Assembly (NCBI RefSeq): GCF_039602135.1
Contig: NZ_CP125942.1
Span: 3,224,001-3,288,000, forward strand
Direction of reading: 5' to 3'
Origin: Glutamicibacter sp. B1
GTDB lineage: Bacteria; Actinomycetota; Actinomycetes; Actinomycetales; Micrococcaceae
DNA: 64,000 nt
How positions within the stretch are numbered: the first letter of the stretch is position 1; the number at the start of each line of letters is the position of its first letter. The notes beneath the pieces are model-generated. The model searched no databases. It was not told the DNA's origin and saw only the letters and a list, made by a program, of their open reading frames with translations. Both the position numbers and the translations under genes were made by a program. Below, piece by piece: positions 51,212 to 63,137 of the stretch.

Positions 51212-52084
51212 CTAGCGCAGCACGACCGTGCGCGAACCATCGAGGAAGACGCGGTCCTCGCAGTGCCAGCGCACTGCGTCGGACAGGGCCTTGCACTCGG
51301 TATCGCGGCCGGCCGCTACCAAATGCTCCGGCTCGTAGCTGTGGTCCACTTCCTGGACCCGCTGGGTGATGATCGGACCCTCGTCCAGCTCGCTGTTCAC
51401 GTAGTGCGCGGTGGCACCCACAGTTTTCACGCCGCGTTCGAAGGCCTGGTGGTAAGGCTTCGCACCCTTGAACGAGGGCAGGAACGAGTGGTGGATGTTG
51501 ATGGCGCGTCCGCTGAGCTTGCGGGTCAGGTCATCGGAGAGGATCTGCATGTACCGGGCCAGCACCACCAGATCCACGTCGAAGCGGTCCACCAATTCCA
51601 TCAGTTTGTCCTCGGCCTCAGGCTTGGTCGCCGCGGTGACTGGTACGTGGAAGAACGGGATGCCGTTCCACTCGACCTGCTGGCGGTGATCCGGGTGGTT
51701 GGAGACCACTGCGGCGATTTCGACTGGGAGCTCACCGATCCGCGAGCGGAACAGCAGATCGTGCAGGCAGTGGCCGAACTTGGAGACCATGATCAGTACG
51801 CGCTTCTTCTGTCCGGCTGGCCGCAAGCCCCAGCTGGCCTGGTGCTCATCCGCCAGGTCCTTGAGGCTGGATTCAAGCTCGGCGATATCCAGTGCGTTGC
51901 CTTCGCTGGAAGAGATCTCGAATTCGATGCGCAGGAAGTAGGTGCCGGAGCGCTGGTCATCATGCTGCTTGAGTTCCCGGATATTGCCATGATGGGTCAA
52001 CAGCAGGCCGGTGACCGCATGTACGATGCCTGGGCGTTCGGCACAGGTGAAGGTCAGGACGTATTTATTGTTCGGTTCGGTCAT
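51212..52084 (-). CDS. purU: Formyltetrahydrofolate deformylase
   Basis: A 290-residue PurU. The N-terminal ACT domain (KYVLTFTCAERPGIVHAVTG, HHGNIRELKQHDD) covers about residues 8-90; the formyltransferase-like domain follows with RVLIMVSKFGHCLHDLLFRS, IAAVVSNHPDHRQQVEWNGI, VVLARYMQILSDDLTRKLSG, AINIHHSFLPSFKGAKPYHQ (Asn-His catalytic pair) and VNSELDEGPIITQRVQEVDH (Asp). It hydrolyses 10-formyl-THF to formate and THF. ATG 52084 follows GGAG. In Pseudomonas and others purU accompanies betaine/sarcosine catabolism, where demethylation loads the folate pool, so it fits the locus to its right. Confidence 0.96.
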   Translation of the reverse strand: MTEPNNKYVLTFTCAERPGIVHAVTGLLLTHHGNIRELKQHDDQRSGTYFLRIEFEISSSEGNALDIAELESSLKDLADEHQASWGLRPAGQKKRVLIMVSKFGHCLHDLLFRSRIGELPVEIAAVVSNHPDHRQQVEWNGIPFFHVPVTAATKPEAEDKLMELVDRFDVDLVVLARYMQILSDDLTRKLSGRAINIHHSFLPSFKGAKPYHQAFERGVKTVGATAHYVNSELDEGPIITQRVQEVDHSYEPEHLVAAGRDTECKALSDAVRWHCEDRVFLDGSRTVVLR

Positions 52085-52508
52085 CGTGCCGCTCCTTGCG
52101 TTCGCCGAGTTAGCGTTAGCTTCGCCATGGCTCGTGGTGATAGTTGAGAACTGATGTGGTGAAGTGGTGTGGTTTTTACAGTGCGAACCGATGCTGAGAG
52201 ATTTCTTGCTTCACAACCGGTTGCATCCGGCCCACCCCTGAGGATTTTCGACTGCGCTCTGGTCGAAATTCCTAACCGAAAGACTGATATATCAATAGCT
52301 GATCACAATACTATGTGTCCCCCAGCACAGCGTCAACAGAATTTCCTTCGCGATTTTTAACTTCTTTCCATCCCCGGACTTTCAGCGCAAACTGAAGCAA
52401 CGAGAAGCTGGAATCGAAAGAAAAATCCATCAAAGCGCCATGAAGCGATAACCTTTGACTATTGCAAAAGAGTTTTTGAACAGTGAAGAAAGCGGGCTTT
52501 CGGTGACG
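52085..52508. other. Divergent promoter region purU / GntR gene
   Basis: A 424-bp AT-richer gap with no gene recognised. A 10-bp palindrome CAACCGGTTG lies at 52214-52223. Both flanking genes presumably start from here. An in-frame TTG 54 bp before ATG 52509 is a possible longer start for the regulator. Confidence 0.5.
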
Positions 52509-53165
52509 ATGGAATTCTCAAGCACCATTACAGAGCAGGGATCAATGGCTGACCGCGCCTATGCGGCGCTCCGTGACCGCTTGATGCTCCTTGAGATCGC
52601 ACCGACTCATCCCATTCATGAACCTCAGTTGGCTGAAGAGCTAGGCGTCGGACGCACTCCGATGCGCGAAGCACTTAAGCGCTTGGAAACTGATCACCTC
52701 GTGGTCTCCTATCCTCGCCGCGGAACTTTCGCCACAGCAGTGGACTTCCATGAGCTGAACTATATTTCTGAGATGCGTCAGGTACTTGAGCCCTTAGCTG
52801 CCCGCAATGCAGCCGCCAATAAAGACCCAGAAATCAGGGCACAACTCACCAGCTGCCTGGAACGTATCGATGCCCTGGATCCTCAGTTGGATCAGCGCTC
52901 GCTACTCTTACTCGATATTCACACCCACCGGTTGATCTACAAAGCTGCCGCCAATAAGCACTTGGAAGAAACCCTAGTGCGCTTGGATAACTTGGTGACC
53001 CGCATCTGGTGCCTGGTGATTGACCAGATGCCACCGATTGCCGAACACATCAAAGAGCACTCGGCCTTGCTACGTGCCATCTTGGACGCCGATGGCGAGT
53101 TGGCGGCACAGCTGGTCACCGATCACGTCACGCACTTTGAGCAGGCACTGCGTAGCGCCCCATAA
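52509..53165 (+). CDS. GntR-family regulator (FCD subfamily)
   Basis: A 218-residue FadR-type GntR regulator from ATG 52509. The winged helix has YAALRDRLMLLEIAPTHPIH, LAEELGVGRTPMREALKRLE and YPRRGTFATAVDFHELN; the all-helical FCD effector domain has EMRQVLEPLAARNAAANKDP, LLLLDIHTHRLIYKAAANKH and EHSALLRAILDADGELAAQL. Conserved acidic/His residues (DIHTHRLIY, VTDHVTHF) could hold a metal ion. It converges on the BCCT transporter gene 34 bp away and lies next to purU, so it is a candidate regulator of betaine uptake or C1 metabolism. The effector is unknown. Confidence 0.92.
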   Translation: MEFSSTITEQGSMADRAYAALRDRLMLLEIAPTHPIHEPQLAEELGVGRTPMREALKRLETDHLVVSYPRRGTFATAVDFHELNYISEMRQVLEPLAARNAAANKDPEIRAQLTSCLERIDALDPQLDQRSLLLLDIHTHRLIYKAAANKHLEETLVRLDNLVTRIWCLVIDQMPPIAEHIKEHSALLRAILDADGELAAQLVTDHVTHFEQALRSAP

Positions 53166-53199
53166 CCCACAGGTCACAGGGCGCTAGGCACAGTTTCTA

Positions 53200-55077
53200 T
53201 TACTTTCCGGCACCTTCCGGTTCTAGATCTGTATCTAGATCTGTGTTCGTCTCCAGATCCGGCTTGCCCTTGGCAACCGGTGATGACTCTGCGGGTGGCA
53301 AGATCACCGGATCATCGCCATTGACCTGAACAATCGGCTGTTCGGAAGTCATCAAGGAGAAGTGCTCTCCGGCATGGCGATCAATTCCCTCATCGACCGC
53401 CTGCTCCAGGACCTCTTGGGCTACCTTTCCACGCAGAACCAGCGGGTCTCGGCTCAGGTCCTTCCAAATGGCTACGCAAAGCAGCAACATCACCAGCACA
53501 AAGGGCAGGGCCGAGACGATAGTGATGTTCTTCAGCCCGTTCAGGGCTTCGGCAGGATGATCACCGCCAGCCAGTAGCATCACCGCGGCGACGGCACCTA
53601 CCGATACACCCCAGAAGATCACGGACTTTTTGGTCGGTTCTTCGGCGCCTCGTTCGCTCAAAGCTCCCATCACGATGGAGGCAGAATCGGCGCCGGTAAC
53701 AAAGAAGATGGCGATCAATACGACGGTGAGCACCATCAGACCGGTGGAGATCCAGCCTGGGAGCTTCAACGCCTCCAGCAGGCTAAAGAGCACAGAGTCA
53801 AAGTTGATATCTGGTGCGCCATCCACCATTCTGGTCAGCGCTTGACCCATATCGCCTGCGCGTTCGGCACGCTCCTGAATACCGATGGCGCCGCCACCGA
53901 AGATGGCGAACCACAACAGGGTGACTGCTGATGGAACGAGCAGAACACCGGTAACGAACTGACGGATGGTGCGACCACGCGAAATGCGTGCAATAAACAG
54001 ACCCACAAATGGGGTCCATGAAACCCACCAAGCCCAGTAGAAGATGGTCCACGAGGACAACCAGCTGGCAGTATCGCTGTCTCCAGAGGAGGCAGTGCGT
54101 GATGCCATCTGCGGCAGGTCAGCGATGAAGGATCCCACTGCGTTGGGAATAACGTTCAGGATGAACAATGTCGGTCCACCAATGAAAACCACCAAGGCCA
54201 GTGCCACTGCCAACACCATGTTGATGTTGGATAGCCATTGAATTCCTCGCTCAATACCGGAGACGGCTGAGGCAACAAACATTGCGGTGAGAATGGCAAT
54301 GATCAATACCAAGACACCGGATCCTACCGATGACATGATGCCGGCGGACTGAATACCACCGCCAATTTGCAGTGCACCCAAACCCAGTGAACAGGCTGAA
54401 CCGAAAAGCGTTGCCAGGATGGCCAAGATGTTGATGGTTTTTCCGCCCCAGCCGTTCACCGCACGGTGTCCAAAGATGGAAGAGAACATGGAGGAGAAAA
54501 GTTGTGGCCGTCCCAGACGGAAGCTGCCGTAGGCCATTCCGAGTCCAACGATGGCGTACATCGCCCACGGGAACAGGGTCCAGTGGAAGAGGGTGGTGCC
54601 CATGGCGGTTCCCACGGCGGCCGAGGTTTGTCCGCCAACGGTTTCTGGTGGTGGAACCATGTAGAAGTACAGTGGTTCACCAACCCCATAGAACACCAGA
54701 CCGATGCCCATGCCGGTAGCAAACATCATGGAGATCCATGAGACGGTGCTGAATTGTGGTTTCTCGCCGTCTTTGCCCAGTGGAATACGGCCGAAACTTC
54801 GGGCGGCCACCACAAGAACAAAGATGGTGAACACCGTGGCTGCAATAACAAATACCCAGCCGGTGTTGGTGATGACCCAGTCGAGTGCGGTTGAGGCGGC
54901 ACTTCCCAAACCTTCCGGTGAGGCAAAGCCCCACACGATAAAAGCGAGGGTCAAGATTCCAGCGATGCCAAACACCCAATAGTCGGTGCCGCTGGAGAGA
55001 TATCTTCGTGGTTTACGTTTTCGTGCTGAATGTAGTTCGCTAACGAGGTCTTTAACAGATTGCTCGGTGCTCTTCAT
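53200..55077 (-). CDS. BCCT-family betaine/choline transporter
   Basis: A 625-residue transporter from ATG 55077 after AAGGAC. Twelve membrane segments and the family glycine motif MFATGMGIGLVFYGVGEPLY are present, with the Trp-rich TM8 signature TIFYWAWWVSWTPFVGLFIA and RISRGRTIRQFVTG. Extended charged N- and C-termini (residues 1-30, KSTEQSVKDLVSELHSARKR; and the acidic tail ending in TDLDTDLEPEG) are as in osmoregulated BetP-type carriers. It takes up glycine betaine (or a similar quaternary amine) with Na+ or H+. It is next to the betaine-degrading genes, so it is probably a catabolic importer. Monocistronic. Confidence 0.93.
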   Translation of the reverse strand: MKSTEQSVKDLVSELHSARKRKPRRYLSSGTDYWVFGIAGILTLAFIVWGFASPEGLGSAASTALDWVITNTGWVFVIAATVFTIFVLVVAARSFGRIPLGKDGEKPQFSTVSWISMMFATGMGIGLVFYGVGEPLYFYMVPPPETVGGQTSAAVGTAMGTTLFHWTLFPWAMYAIVGLGMAYGSFRLGRPQLFSSMFSSIFGHRAVNGWGGKTINILAILATLFGSACSLGLGALQIGGGIQSAGIMSSVGSGVLVLIIAILTAMFVASAVSGIERGIQWLSNINMVLAVALALVVFIGGPTLFILNVIPNAVGSFIADLPQMASRTASSGDSDTASWLSSWTIFYWAWWVSWTPFVGLFIARISRGRTIRQFVTGVLLVPSAVTLLWFAIFGGGAIGIQERAERAGDMGQALTRMVDGAPDINFDSVLFSLLEALKLPGWISTGLMVLTVVLIAIFFVTGADSASIVMGALSERGAEEPTKKSVIFWGVSVGAVAAVMLLAGGDHPAEALNGLKNITIVSALPFVLVMLLLCVAIWKDLSRDPLVLRGKVAQEVLEQAVDEGIDRHAGEHFSLMTSEQPIVQVNGDDPVILPPAESSPVAKGKPDLETNTDLDTDLEPEGAGK

Positions 55078-55248
55078 TGTTTGTCCTTCAATGAGGGAAG
55101 GCACAACGCCGGTTGGGTGTGGTCCTCGACGAATGGCCTACGGGGAAATCACGAAGAAAATCGTGATGTAGGGAATCGGGAAGGAGCTGTGGCCCTCACC
55201 CGGGCATGACATGGCAGGCAACCGGCTCCATTGACGGGCATACCGCGA

Positions 55249-55290
55249 TAACTGCGGGGCTCAGGCATCAGTGTCATGGCCCCGCAGTTA
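55249..55290 (-). terminator. Terminator after fdhA
   Basis: Perfect 12-bp stem, TAACTGCGGGGC (55249-55260) and its complement (55279-55290), 18-nt loop, about 23 bp past the fdhA stop. Confidence 0.8.
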
Positions 55291-55313
55291 CGGCAGGCTT
55301 AATTGGCGCGTAC

Positions 55314-56528
55314 TCAGGCGCCGATCAGACCGTGTGGGTCTAGTACAAACTTCTGGGCTGCGCCCTCATCAAACGCGGCGTAACCCTGTGGTGCATCCTT
55401 GAGTGAAATGGCGGTGGCATTCACGTTCTTGGCAATCGAAACCTTGTCGGAGAGGATGGCCTGCATGAGCCCACGGTGGTACTTCATGACCGGGCACTGA
55501 CCGGTGACAAAGGTGTGTGACTTGGCGAAACCGAGGCCGAAGCGCATGGACAGTGACCCGACTTTAGCTGCTTCGTCACTAGCTCCTGGGTCCCCGGTGA
55601 CATAGAGTCCTGGGATGCCCAAGCTACCGCCGGCGCGGGTGATTTCCATCAGTGAATTCAGCACGGTGGCCGGTTGCTCTTTGCCGGCGTCATGACCGTG
55701 ACCGCGAGCTTCGAAGCCCACGGCGTCAATGCCGCAATCCACTTCGGGAACCCCGAGAATCTGCTCAATCTGCTCGGCTGGATCCCCCTTGGAGACGTCA
55801 ACGGTTTCGCAACCGAAGCTACGTGCCTGAGCCAGTCGATCCGCATTCAAATCGCCAACGATAACCGTGGCTGCACCCAGCAACTGGGCCGAAGTTGCTG
55901 CCGCCAAGCCTACGGGACCTGCACCTGCCACGTAGACGGTGGAACCTACGGTGACACCGGCGCCGATGGCACCGTGGTAGCCGGTAGGGAAGATATCCGA
56001 GAGCATGGTCAGGTCAAGAATTTTTTCCAAAGCCTGGTCGCGGTCCGGGAACTTCAGGGCATTCCAGTCCGCGTACGGGACCAGCACGTACTCCGCCTGA
56101 CCGCCGACCCAGCCGCCCATGTCCACGTAACCATAGGCTGAGCCCGGACGATCTGGGTTCACATTCAGGCAGATGCCGGTCTGCCCGGTCTTACAGTTTC
56201 GGCAGCGTCCACAGGAGATGTTGAAAGGTACCGAAACGACGTCACCGACCTTCAGGAATTCAACGTCACGACCAACTTCGACTACCTCGCCGGTGATTTC
56301 GTGTCCGAGTACCAGACCTTCCGGTGCGGTGGTTCGACCGCGCACCATGTGCTGGTCAGAGCCACAAATGTTGGTGGCGATGGTCTTGAGAATGACCCCG
56401 TGATGCACCTTGCGTCCGATGTTGGCCGGGTGAACCCCCGGTCCGTCTTTTAGTTCAAATTCCGGGTAGGGGGTGTCGATCAATTCGACTTTACCCGCTC
56501 CTGCATAACTGACTGCCAAGTTTCCCAT
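55314..56528 (-). CDS. fdhA: Glutathione-independent formaldehyde dehydrogenase
   Basis: A 404-residue zinc-containing medium-chain dehydrogenase: catalytic zinc site TNICGSDQHMVRG (Cys55) and VLGHEITGEVVEVG; structural zinc SCGRCRNCKTGQTGICLNVN; cofactor motif VYVAGAGPVGLAAATSAQLL with VIVGD following strand 2 (Asp, NAD+). The length and SAYGYVDMGGWVGGQAEYVL match the Pseudomonas putida formaldehyde dehydrogenase, which oxidises formaldehyde (and disproportionates aldehydes) without glutathione. Here it should clear formaldehyde from betaine demethylation. ATG 56528 follows AAAGG. Downstream of the LysR gene on the same strand, 129 bp apart. Confidence 0.94.
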   Translation of the reverse strand: MGNLAVSYAGAGKVELIDTPYPEFELKDGPGVHPANIGRKVHHGVILKTIATNICGSDQHMVRGRTTAPEGLVLGHEITGEVVEVGRDVEFLKVGDVVSVPFNISCGRCRNCKTGQTGICLNVNPDRPGSAYGYVDMGGWVGGQAEYVLVPYADWNALKFPDRDQALEKILDLTMLSDIFPTGYHGAIGAGVTVGSTVYVAGAGPVGLAAATSAQLLGAATVIVGDLNADRLAQARSFGCETVDVSKGDPAEQIEQILGVPEVDCGIDAVGFEARGHGHDAGKEQPATVLNSLMEITRAGGSLGIPGLYVTGDPGASDEAAKVGSLSMRFGLGFAKSHTFVTGQCPVMKYHRGLMQAILSDKVSIAKNVNATAISLKDAPQGYAAFDEGAAQKFVLDPHGLIGA

Positions 56529-56657
56529 GCCAGACCTTTCGCATGAAATATTAGTTGGATACTAATCGGATGTAGGAAAGTCTGCTCATGAGTGTGACGT
56601 ATGTCAATACCCCATGATGAAAATTGCTTGGAGGCTTGGCAGTGAGCAAACTCGGGC

Positions 56658-57593
56658 TTAGTCCAGCTCCTCAGCGGCCCGCTGCGCAATAATTCCCTTG
56701 GCGGTCTCCTGCAAAATTTCCAAAGATTCCTTGATCATCGGAGAGCTCAAAGAGCCCTTGCGAACCACCGCAACGATACGACGTGAGGGCCGAGCGACCC
56801 CGGTGATACGTCGTCGCACCACGTTCTCCGCATGCGCCAAGGTAGCCAGCCGAGGCAAGAGTCCCACGCCCAGTCCGGCGCCGATGAAAGCAATCATGGT
56901 CTCCCACTCCACCGCCTCGTGCGCGATATGTGGGGTGACACCCAGCGAGGTGAAGGCGGCAACAAAAAGTGCCCGGTACACCGACTGTTCGGATTCGGTG
57001 ATCCACGGGTCATCGGCCAACTGATCCAGGGACACCGACTTGCTCATGGCCAGCGGATGATCCGCAGGCAGTACCACGTCCAACGGATCATCAAGCAGCA
57101 CCGTCTGCTCAAAGCGAGCCTGCACCAAGGATCCGGTTTGCGATTGGCTCGCCACGATCACCGCAAGGTCAATGCGCTCGGAAAGCAAAAGATCCAGGCA
57201 GCGTTGCGGCTGAGCTTCCACCAGTCGCACTTCCATCTCTGGCCGCGTGGCACGCAACTTCGCGGCCAGCGGGGCGAGCAGTTCAGCGGCCGCGGTGGAG
57301 AATCCACCGAGGCCAAAGCTGGCTTGGAGTTGCCCCGAAGCGTTCCGCGAGGATGCCATCAGCAGCTCCCACTGCGTCACAATCGCGTCCAAGCCCGCCA
57401 CAAAATGTCGGCCGGTGGCACTCAGGCGCACCCCGCGCCCTTCCTTGACCAGTAGCTCCATACCCAGCCCACGTTGCAGCTCGCGCAGCTGAGCCGAAAC
57501 GGCGGAGGGGGAATATCCGGTCAATTCCGCGGTGCGCGCCACATTACCGGTGGAAGAGAAAACCCTGAGGGTGCTCAAGCGAGGATCAATCAT
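56658..57593 (-). CDS. LysR-family regulator
   Basis: A 311-residue LysR regulator from ATG 57593 (an N-terminal extension to 57713 runs into the promoter and is not accepted). The DNA-binding region is RLSTLRVFSSTGNVARTAEL, TGYSPSAVSAQLRELQRGLG; the substrate domain has LQASFGLGGFSTAAAELLAP, RIDLAVIVASQSQTG, PLDVVLPADHPLAMSKSVSL and FIGAGLGVGLLPRLATLAH. It is divergent from gbcA, with a TGATCCA direct repeat between them, so it is likely the betaine-locus activator responding to a betaine-derived metabolite. In Pseudomonas the same role is held by an AraC-type regulator (GbdR), so this is a different control. Confidence 0.92.
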   Translation of the reverse strand: MIDPRLSTLRVFSSTGNVARTAELTGYSPSAVSAQLRELQRGLGMELLVKEGRGVRLSATGRHFVAGLDAIVTQWELLMASSRNASGQLQASFGLGGFSTAAAELLAPLAAKLRATRPEMEVRLVEAQPQRCLDLLLSERIDLAVIVASQSQTGSLVQARFEQTVLLDDPLDVVLPADHPLAMSKSVSLDQLADDPWITESEQSVYRALFVAAFTSLGVTPHIAHEAVEWETMIAFIGAGLGVGLLPRLATLAHAENVVRRRITGVARPSRRIVAVVRKGSLSSPMIKESLEILQETAKGIIAQRAAEELD

Positions 57594-57672
57594 GCACTCA
57601 TTGTGCACGATTTCATTCAAAATCTTGCGCTTTTCATGGACACTATTTCTTCCTAGTCTCATTGCATGCGGA

Positions 57673-57691
57673 TGATCCATTGAGTGATCCA
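57673..57691. promoter_or_regulatory. TGATCCA direct repeat in the LysR/gbcA promoter
   Basis: TGATCCA occurs at 57673-57679 and 57685-57691, 12 bp apart and so nearly on one face of the helix, 60-78 bp before gbcA. It could be a regulator-binding site. Confidence 0.5.
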
Positions 57692-57750
57692 GTTCACCGC
57701 GCAACCACAACACTAGGGCGCACGGCGCCCTGCTTTTCTAGGAGTAACAG

Positions 57751-59055
57751 ATGACTGCTTCGGTAAGCACAGCGCGCAGCACACGCGGCAAACTCGCTTC
57801 AACCTTAGAGGCTGATCAGCTCAACGAGATTACCGAACTCTTCACCAATCGGCGCAAGGGCTACTCACTGGACGCCCCGTTCTACACCGACCCAGCCATC
57901 TTCAAGGTCGAAATGGAAGCCATCTTCGGCACCCACTGGCTCTTCGCCGCCAGCGTGGCAGAAATTCCTGAACCTGGAGACTACGTCACTCTCGACTACG
58001 GACCACACTCCTTGATCGTGTTGCGCAACGATGATGGTGGAGTCAACGTCCTGCACAACGTCTGCCGCCACCGTGGCGCCCGCGTCCTCACCGAAGCCTC
58101 GGGCAGCACCGGCAACCTGGTCTGCGGATACCACTCCTGGACCTACTCCCCCGAAGGCGATTTGATCCACGCCTCCGCCCCAGGCGAAATCGACTTCGAC
58201 AAGAACTGCTTCGCTCTCAAGAAGGCCCACGGGCGTATCCACGCCGGGCTCATCTTCGTGTCCATCGCCCAAGAACCACCCACCGACTTTGACGACGTGT
58301 CACAGATTTTCGAACCCTACATGGCGCCCCATGATCTGGGCAGCGCCAAGGTCGCCTACCAGCAGGACATCATCGAAGAAGGCAACTGGAAACTGGTGAT
58401 GGAAAACAACCGCGAGTGCTACCACTGCGACGGCCACCCAGAACTCGCCTGCTCCCTGTTCCCCACCTGGGGGTTGACCGACGGTATCGTCCCACCGCAT
58501 CTGGAAGAAGTCTGGCAGCGCAATAAGGATGCGCAGGCTGCCCTAGAAGAACGCTGCCGCCGCTACGGACTGCCCTACGAGGTTGTGGAAGAACTCGACA
58601 CCCGCGTGGCCGGCATCCGCATCTCCCGCGAATCCCTGGACGGCGACGGTGAATCCTTCTCCCCCGACGGGCACCGCCTATCCAAAAAACTGCTCGGCGA
58701 TCTACGCGACTTCCGCCTGGGCCGCTGCTCCATGCACCTACAACCCAACTCCTGGTTCCACTTCCAGTCCGATCACGTGATCACCTTCGGCGCCTACCCG
58801 ATCAACGAACACCAGACCCTGGTGCGCACCACCTGGCTGGTCGCCGATGACGCGGTCGAGGGCGTCGATTACGATCTGGAGAAGCTCACCCACACCTGGA
58901 AGCAGACCAACATTCAGGACAAGGCCTTTGTGGAACTGTGCCAAACCGGTGCAGCCAGCCCTGCCTACCAGCCAGGTCCCTACATGAAGAGCGAATACCA
59001 GGTCGAAGCCTTCATCAACTGGTACACCCAGCGCGTGCTGGAGCACCTGGCATGA
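57751..59055 (+). CDS. gbcA: Glycine betaine monooxygenase, Rieske oxygenase subunit
   Basis: A 434-residue aromatic-ring-hydroxylase-type alpha subunit. The Rieske centre ligands are Cys105/His107 (NVCRHRGARVLT) and Cys125/His128 (LVCGYHSWTYS); the mononuclear iron ligands are His225 and His229 (NNRECYHCDGHPELACS). Length and the late GRCSMHLQPNSWFHFQSDHV match GbcA/BmoA of betaine catabolism, which hydroxylates one methyl group of glycine betaine so that it leaves as formaldehyde and dimethylglycine remains. ATG 57751 follows AGGAG. The stop overlaps the reductase gene's ATG. Cytoplasmic, used with the coupled reductase. Confidence 0.93.
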   Translation: MTASVSTARSTRGKLASTLEADQLNEITELFTNRRKGYSLDAPFYTDPAIFKVEMEAIFGTHWLFAASVAEIPEPGDYVTLDYGPHSLIVLRNDDGGVNVLHNVCRHRGARVLTEASGSTGNLVCGYHSWTYSPEGDLIHASAPGEIDFDKNCFALKKAHGRIHAGLIFVSIAQEPPTDFDDVSQIFEPYMAPHDLGSAKVAYQQDIIEEGNWKLVMENNRECYHCDGHPELACSLFPTWGLTDGIVPPHLEEVWQRNKDAQAALEERCRRYGLPYEVVEELDTRVAGIRISRESLDGDGESFSPDGHRLSKKLLGDLRDFRLGRCSMHLQPNSWFHFQSDHVITFGAYPINEHQTLVRTTWLVADDAVEGVDYDLEKLTHTWKQTNIQDKAFVELCQTGAASPAYQPGPYMKSEYQVEAFINWYTQRVLEHLA

Positions 59056-60440
59056 GTCAAGGAACCATCGTCGTAGGCACCTCCACCGCACAGCGCATCC
59101 GCGGATTGGAAATGCCATGGAACCGGGTACTAGGCACCCAGGACCAGGCGGCCACCGCCGCCAAGGCGCTGGGGCCTTGGCACCCCCAGGAGTTCTTGGC
59201 CGAATGCGTGCAGAACATCGAGGAAGCCGGCGGACTGATGACCTTCGTCTTCCGCCGGGTTGACGGTGCACCATTGGCCTTCCGCGCCGGACAATACCTG
59301 AACATTGCCTTCCCGGTGTACGGCGAAGGTGAAGAGATGGTGGACCGCAGCTACTCGATTTCCAGTGCCCCGACCGTGCCGTGGACCTTTAATGTCAGCA
59401 TTAAACGCGACCCTAAGGGTCTGGTCTCCTCCTGGGCGCACGAAAACCTGCGCCCGGGCATGGTGCTGGATATGCTCGGACCGGTCGGTGCCTTCCACCT
59501 CGGGGACTCCGACCGGCGAGCGCGCTACCTGTTCTTATCCGCCGGCGCGGGGATCACCCCGATCATGTCCATGGTGCGCACCATCCACACCCTGCCCGGA
59601 CAGGCCGATGTGATCGTCTTATGCCACGGCACCGTGCCCGGGGACTTCGCCTTCTGGCCGGAGCTGGAATATATCGCCAGCGTGGATCCGCGCATCGAGG
59701 TGCACTACTCCCTGGGAGATCGCGACAAACCCAAGAGCTGGAAGGGCTTCGCCGGTCGACTCTCAGCGAAGATGATCGAAGAGGTCGCCCCGGACGCCAA
59801 TGGCCGCAAGGTCTTCGCCTGTGGCCCGGAAGGCTACCTGAATTCGGCCGCAGAATTACTTCGCGGGCTCGGGGTGGATGACACCTCGGTGTTCATGGAG
59901 TTCTTCTCCGGGGACCGCAAGACCCTGCTGGAATACCAGAAGGAAATTGTGCTCGCCGAATCCATCGCCGAGGAAGTGGCCGAGTCGGTGGAGGAATTCT
60001 ACGAGAGCCAGCCACCCGAGTTGGTCATGTACGAACCGGAATACGACGAAACCGGCACCATTGAAGCCGGCGGGCAGGAATTGGTCGCCGTGGCTGCCGA
60101 TGCCCCTGTCCCACCGGCGGAACCGATCGATGAGCAACTCCCGCCGGATACCTCCAACTTTGAGACCGTGGGTGAAGGCACGATCACCATGAGCTTCGTG
60201 CGCACCGGCATCAACGTCAAGATCAACCCGGACCAAAAGATCTTGGGCGTGGCCCAGGGCGCCGGAGTGCGCATCGGTGCCAACTGCCAAGAGGGTATGT
60301 GCGGGTCCTGCAAAGTGGTCAAGCTTGCCGGTGAAGTGAACATGAATCACCAGGGCGGCATCCGCGCCAGGGAGATCACCGCCGGAAAGTTCTTGCCCTG
60401 CTGTTCCACCGCCCAAACGGATCTGATCATCGACGCATAA
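59052..60440 (+). CDS. gbcB: Glycine betaine monooxygenase reductase subunit, with long acidic linker
   Basis: A 462-residue hybrid flavin/iron-sulfur reductase, longer than Pseudomonas GbcB (about 366). It has the FAD-binding MVDRSYSISSAPTVPWTFNV, the NAD domain RYLFLSAGAGITPIMSMVRT and CGPEGYLNSAAELLRGLGV, and a C-terminal plant-type 2Fe-2S domain with CQEGMCGSCKVVKLAG and CCSTAQTD. Between them, residues about 300-380 form an acidic, low-complexity linker (EEVAESVEEFYESQPPELVM, VPPAEPIDEQLPPDTSNF). It passes electrons from NAD(P)H through FAD and the cluster to the Rieske oxygenase. ATG 59052 overlaps the gbcA stop. Confidence 0.92.
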   Translation: MSQGTIVVGTSTAQRIRGLEMPWNRVLGTQDQAATAAKALGPWHPQEFLAECVQNIEEAGGLMTFVFRRVDGAPLAFRAGQYLNIAFPVYGEGEEMVDRSYSISSAPTVPWTFNVSIKRDPKGLVSSWAHENLRPGMVLDMLGPVGAFHLGDSDRRARYLFLSAGAGITPIMSMVRTIHTLPGQADVIVLCHGTVPGDFAFWPELEYIASVDPRIEVHYSLGDRDKPKSWKGFAGRLSAKMIEEVAPDANGRKVFACGPEGYLNSAAELLRGLGVDDTSVFMEFFSGDRKTLLEYQKEIVLAESIAEEVAESVEEFYESQPPELVMYEPEYDETGTIEAGGQELVAVAADAPVPPAEPIDEQLPPDTSNFETVGEGTITMSFVRTGINVKINPDQKILGVAQGAGVRIGANCQEGMCGSCKVVKLAGEVNMNHQGGIRAREITAGKFLPCCSTAQTDLIIDA

Positions 60441-62996
<2,556 letters not shown>

Positions 62997-63041
62997 AGAT
63001 GACCGATAGGTTTTAGCGACAAATATTAGCGACGCGTATTA

Positions 63042-63077
63042 AAGGTTGGGTACCGCTTTGGGGCGGTATCCAACCTT
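63042..63077 (+). terminator. Terminator after dimethylglycine oxidase
   Basis: 15-bp stem with a single G-T pair, AAGGTTGGGTACCGC (63042-63056) and GCGGTATCCAACCTT (63063-63077), ending TTCTCC. Confidence 0.85.
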
Positions 63078-63137
63078 CTCCTATATACAGGTATAAAATT
63101 CCGAGTTCGCAGCCGTTGGCCCCTTCATGATCCGCCG

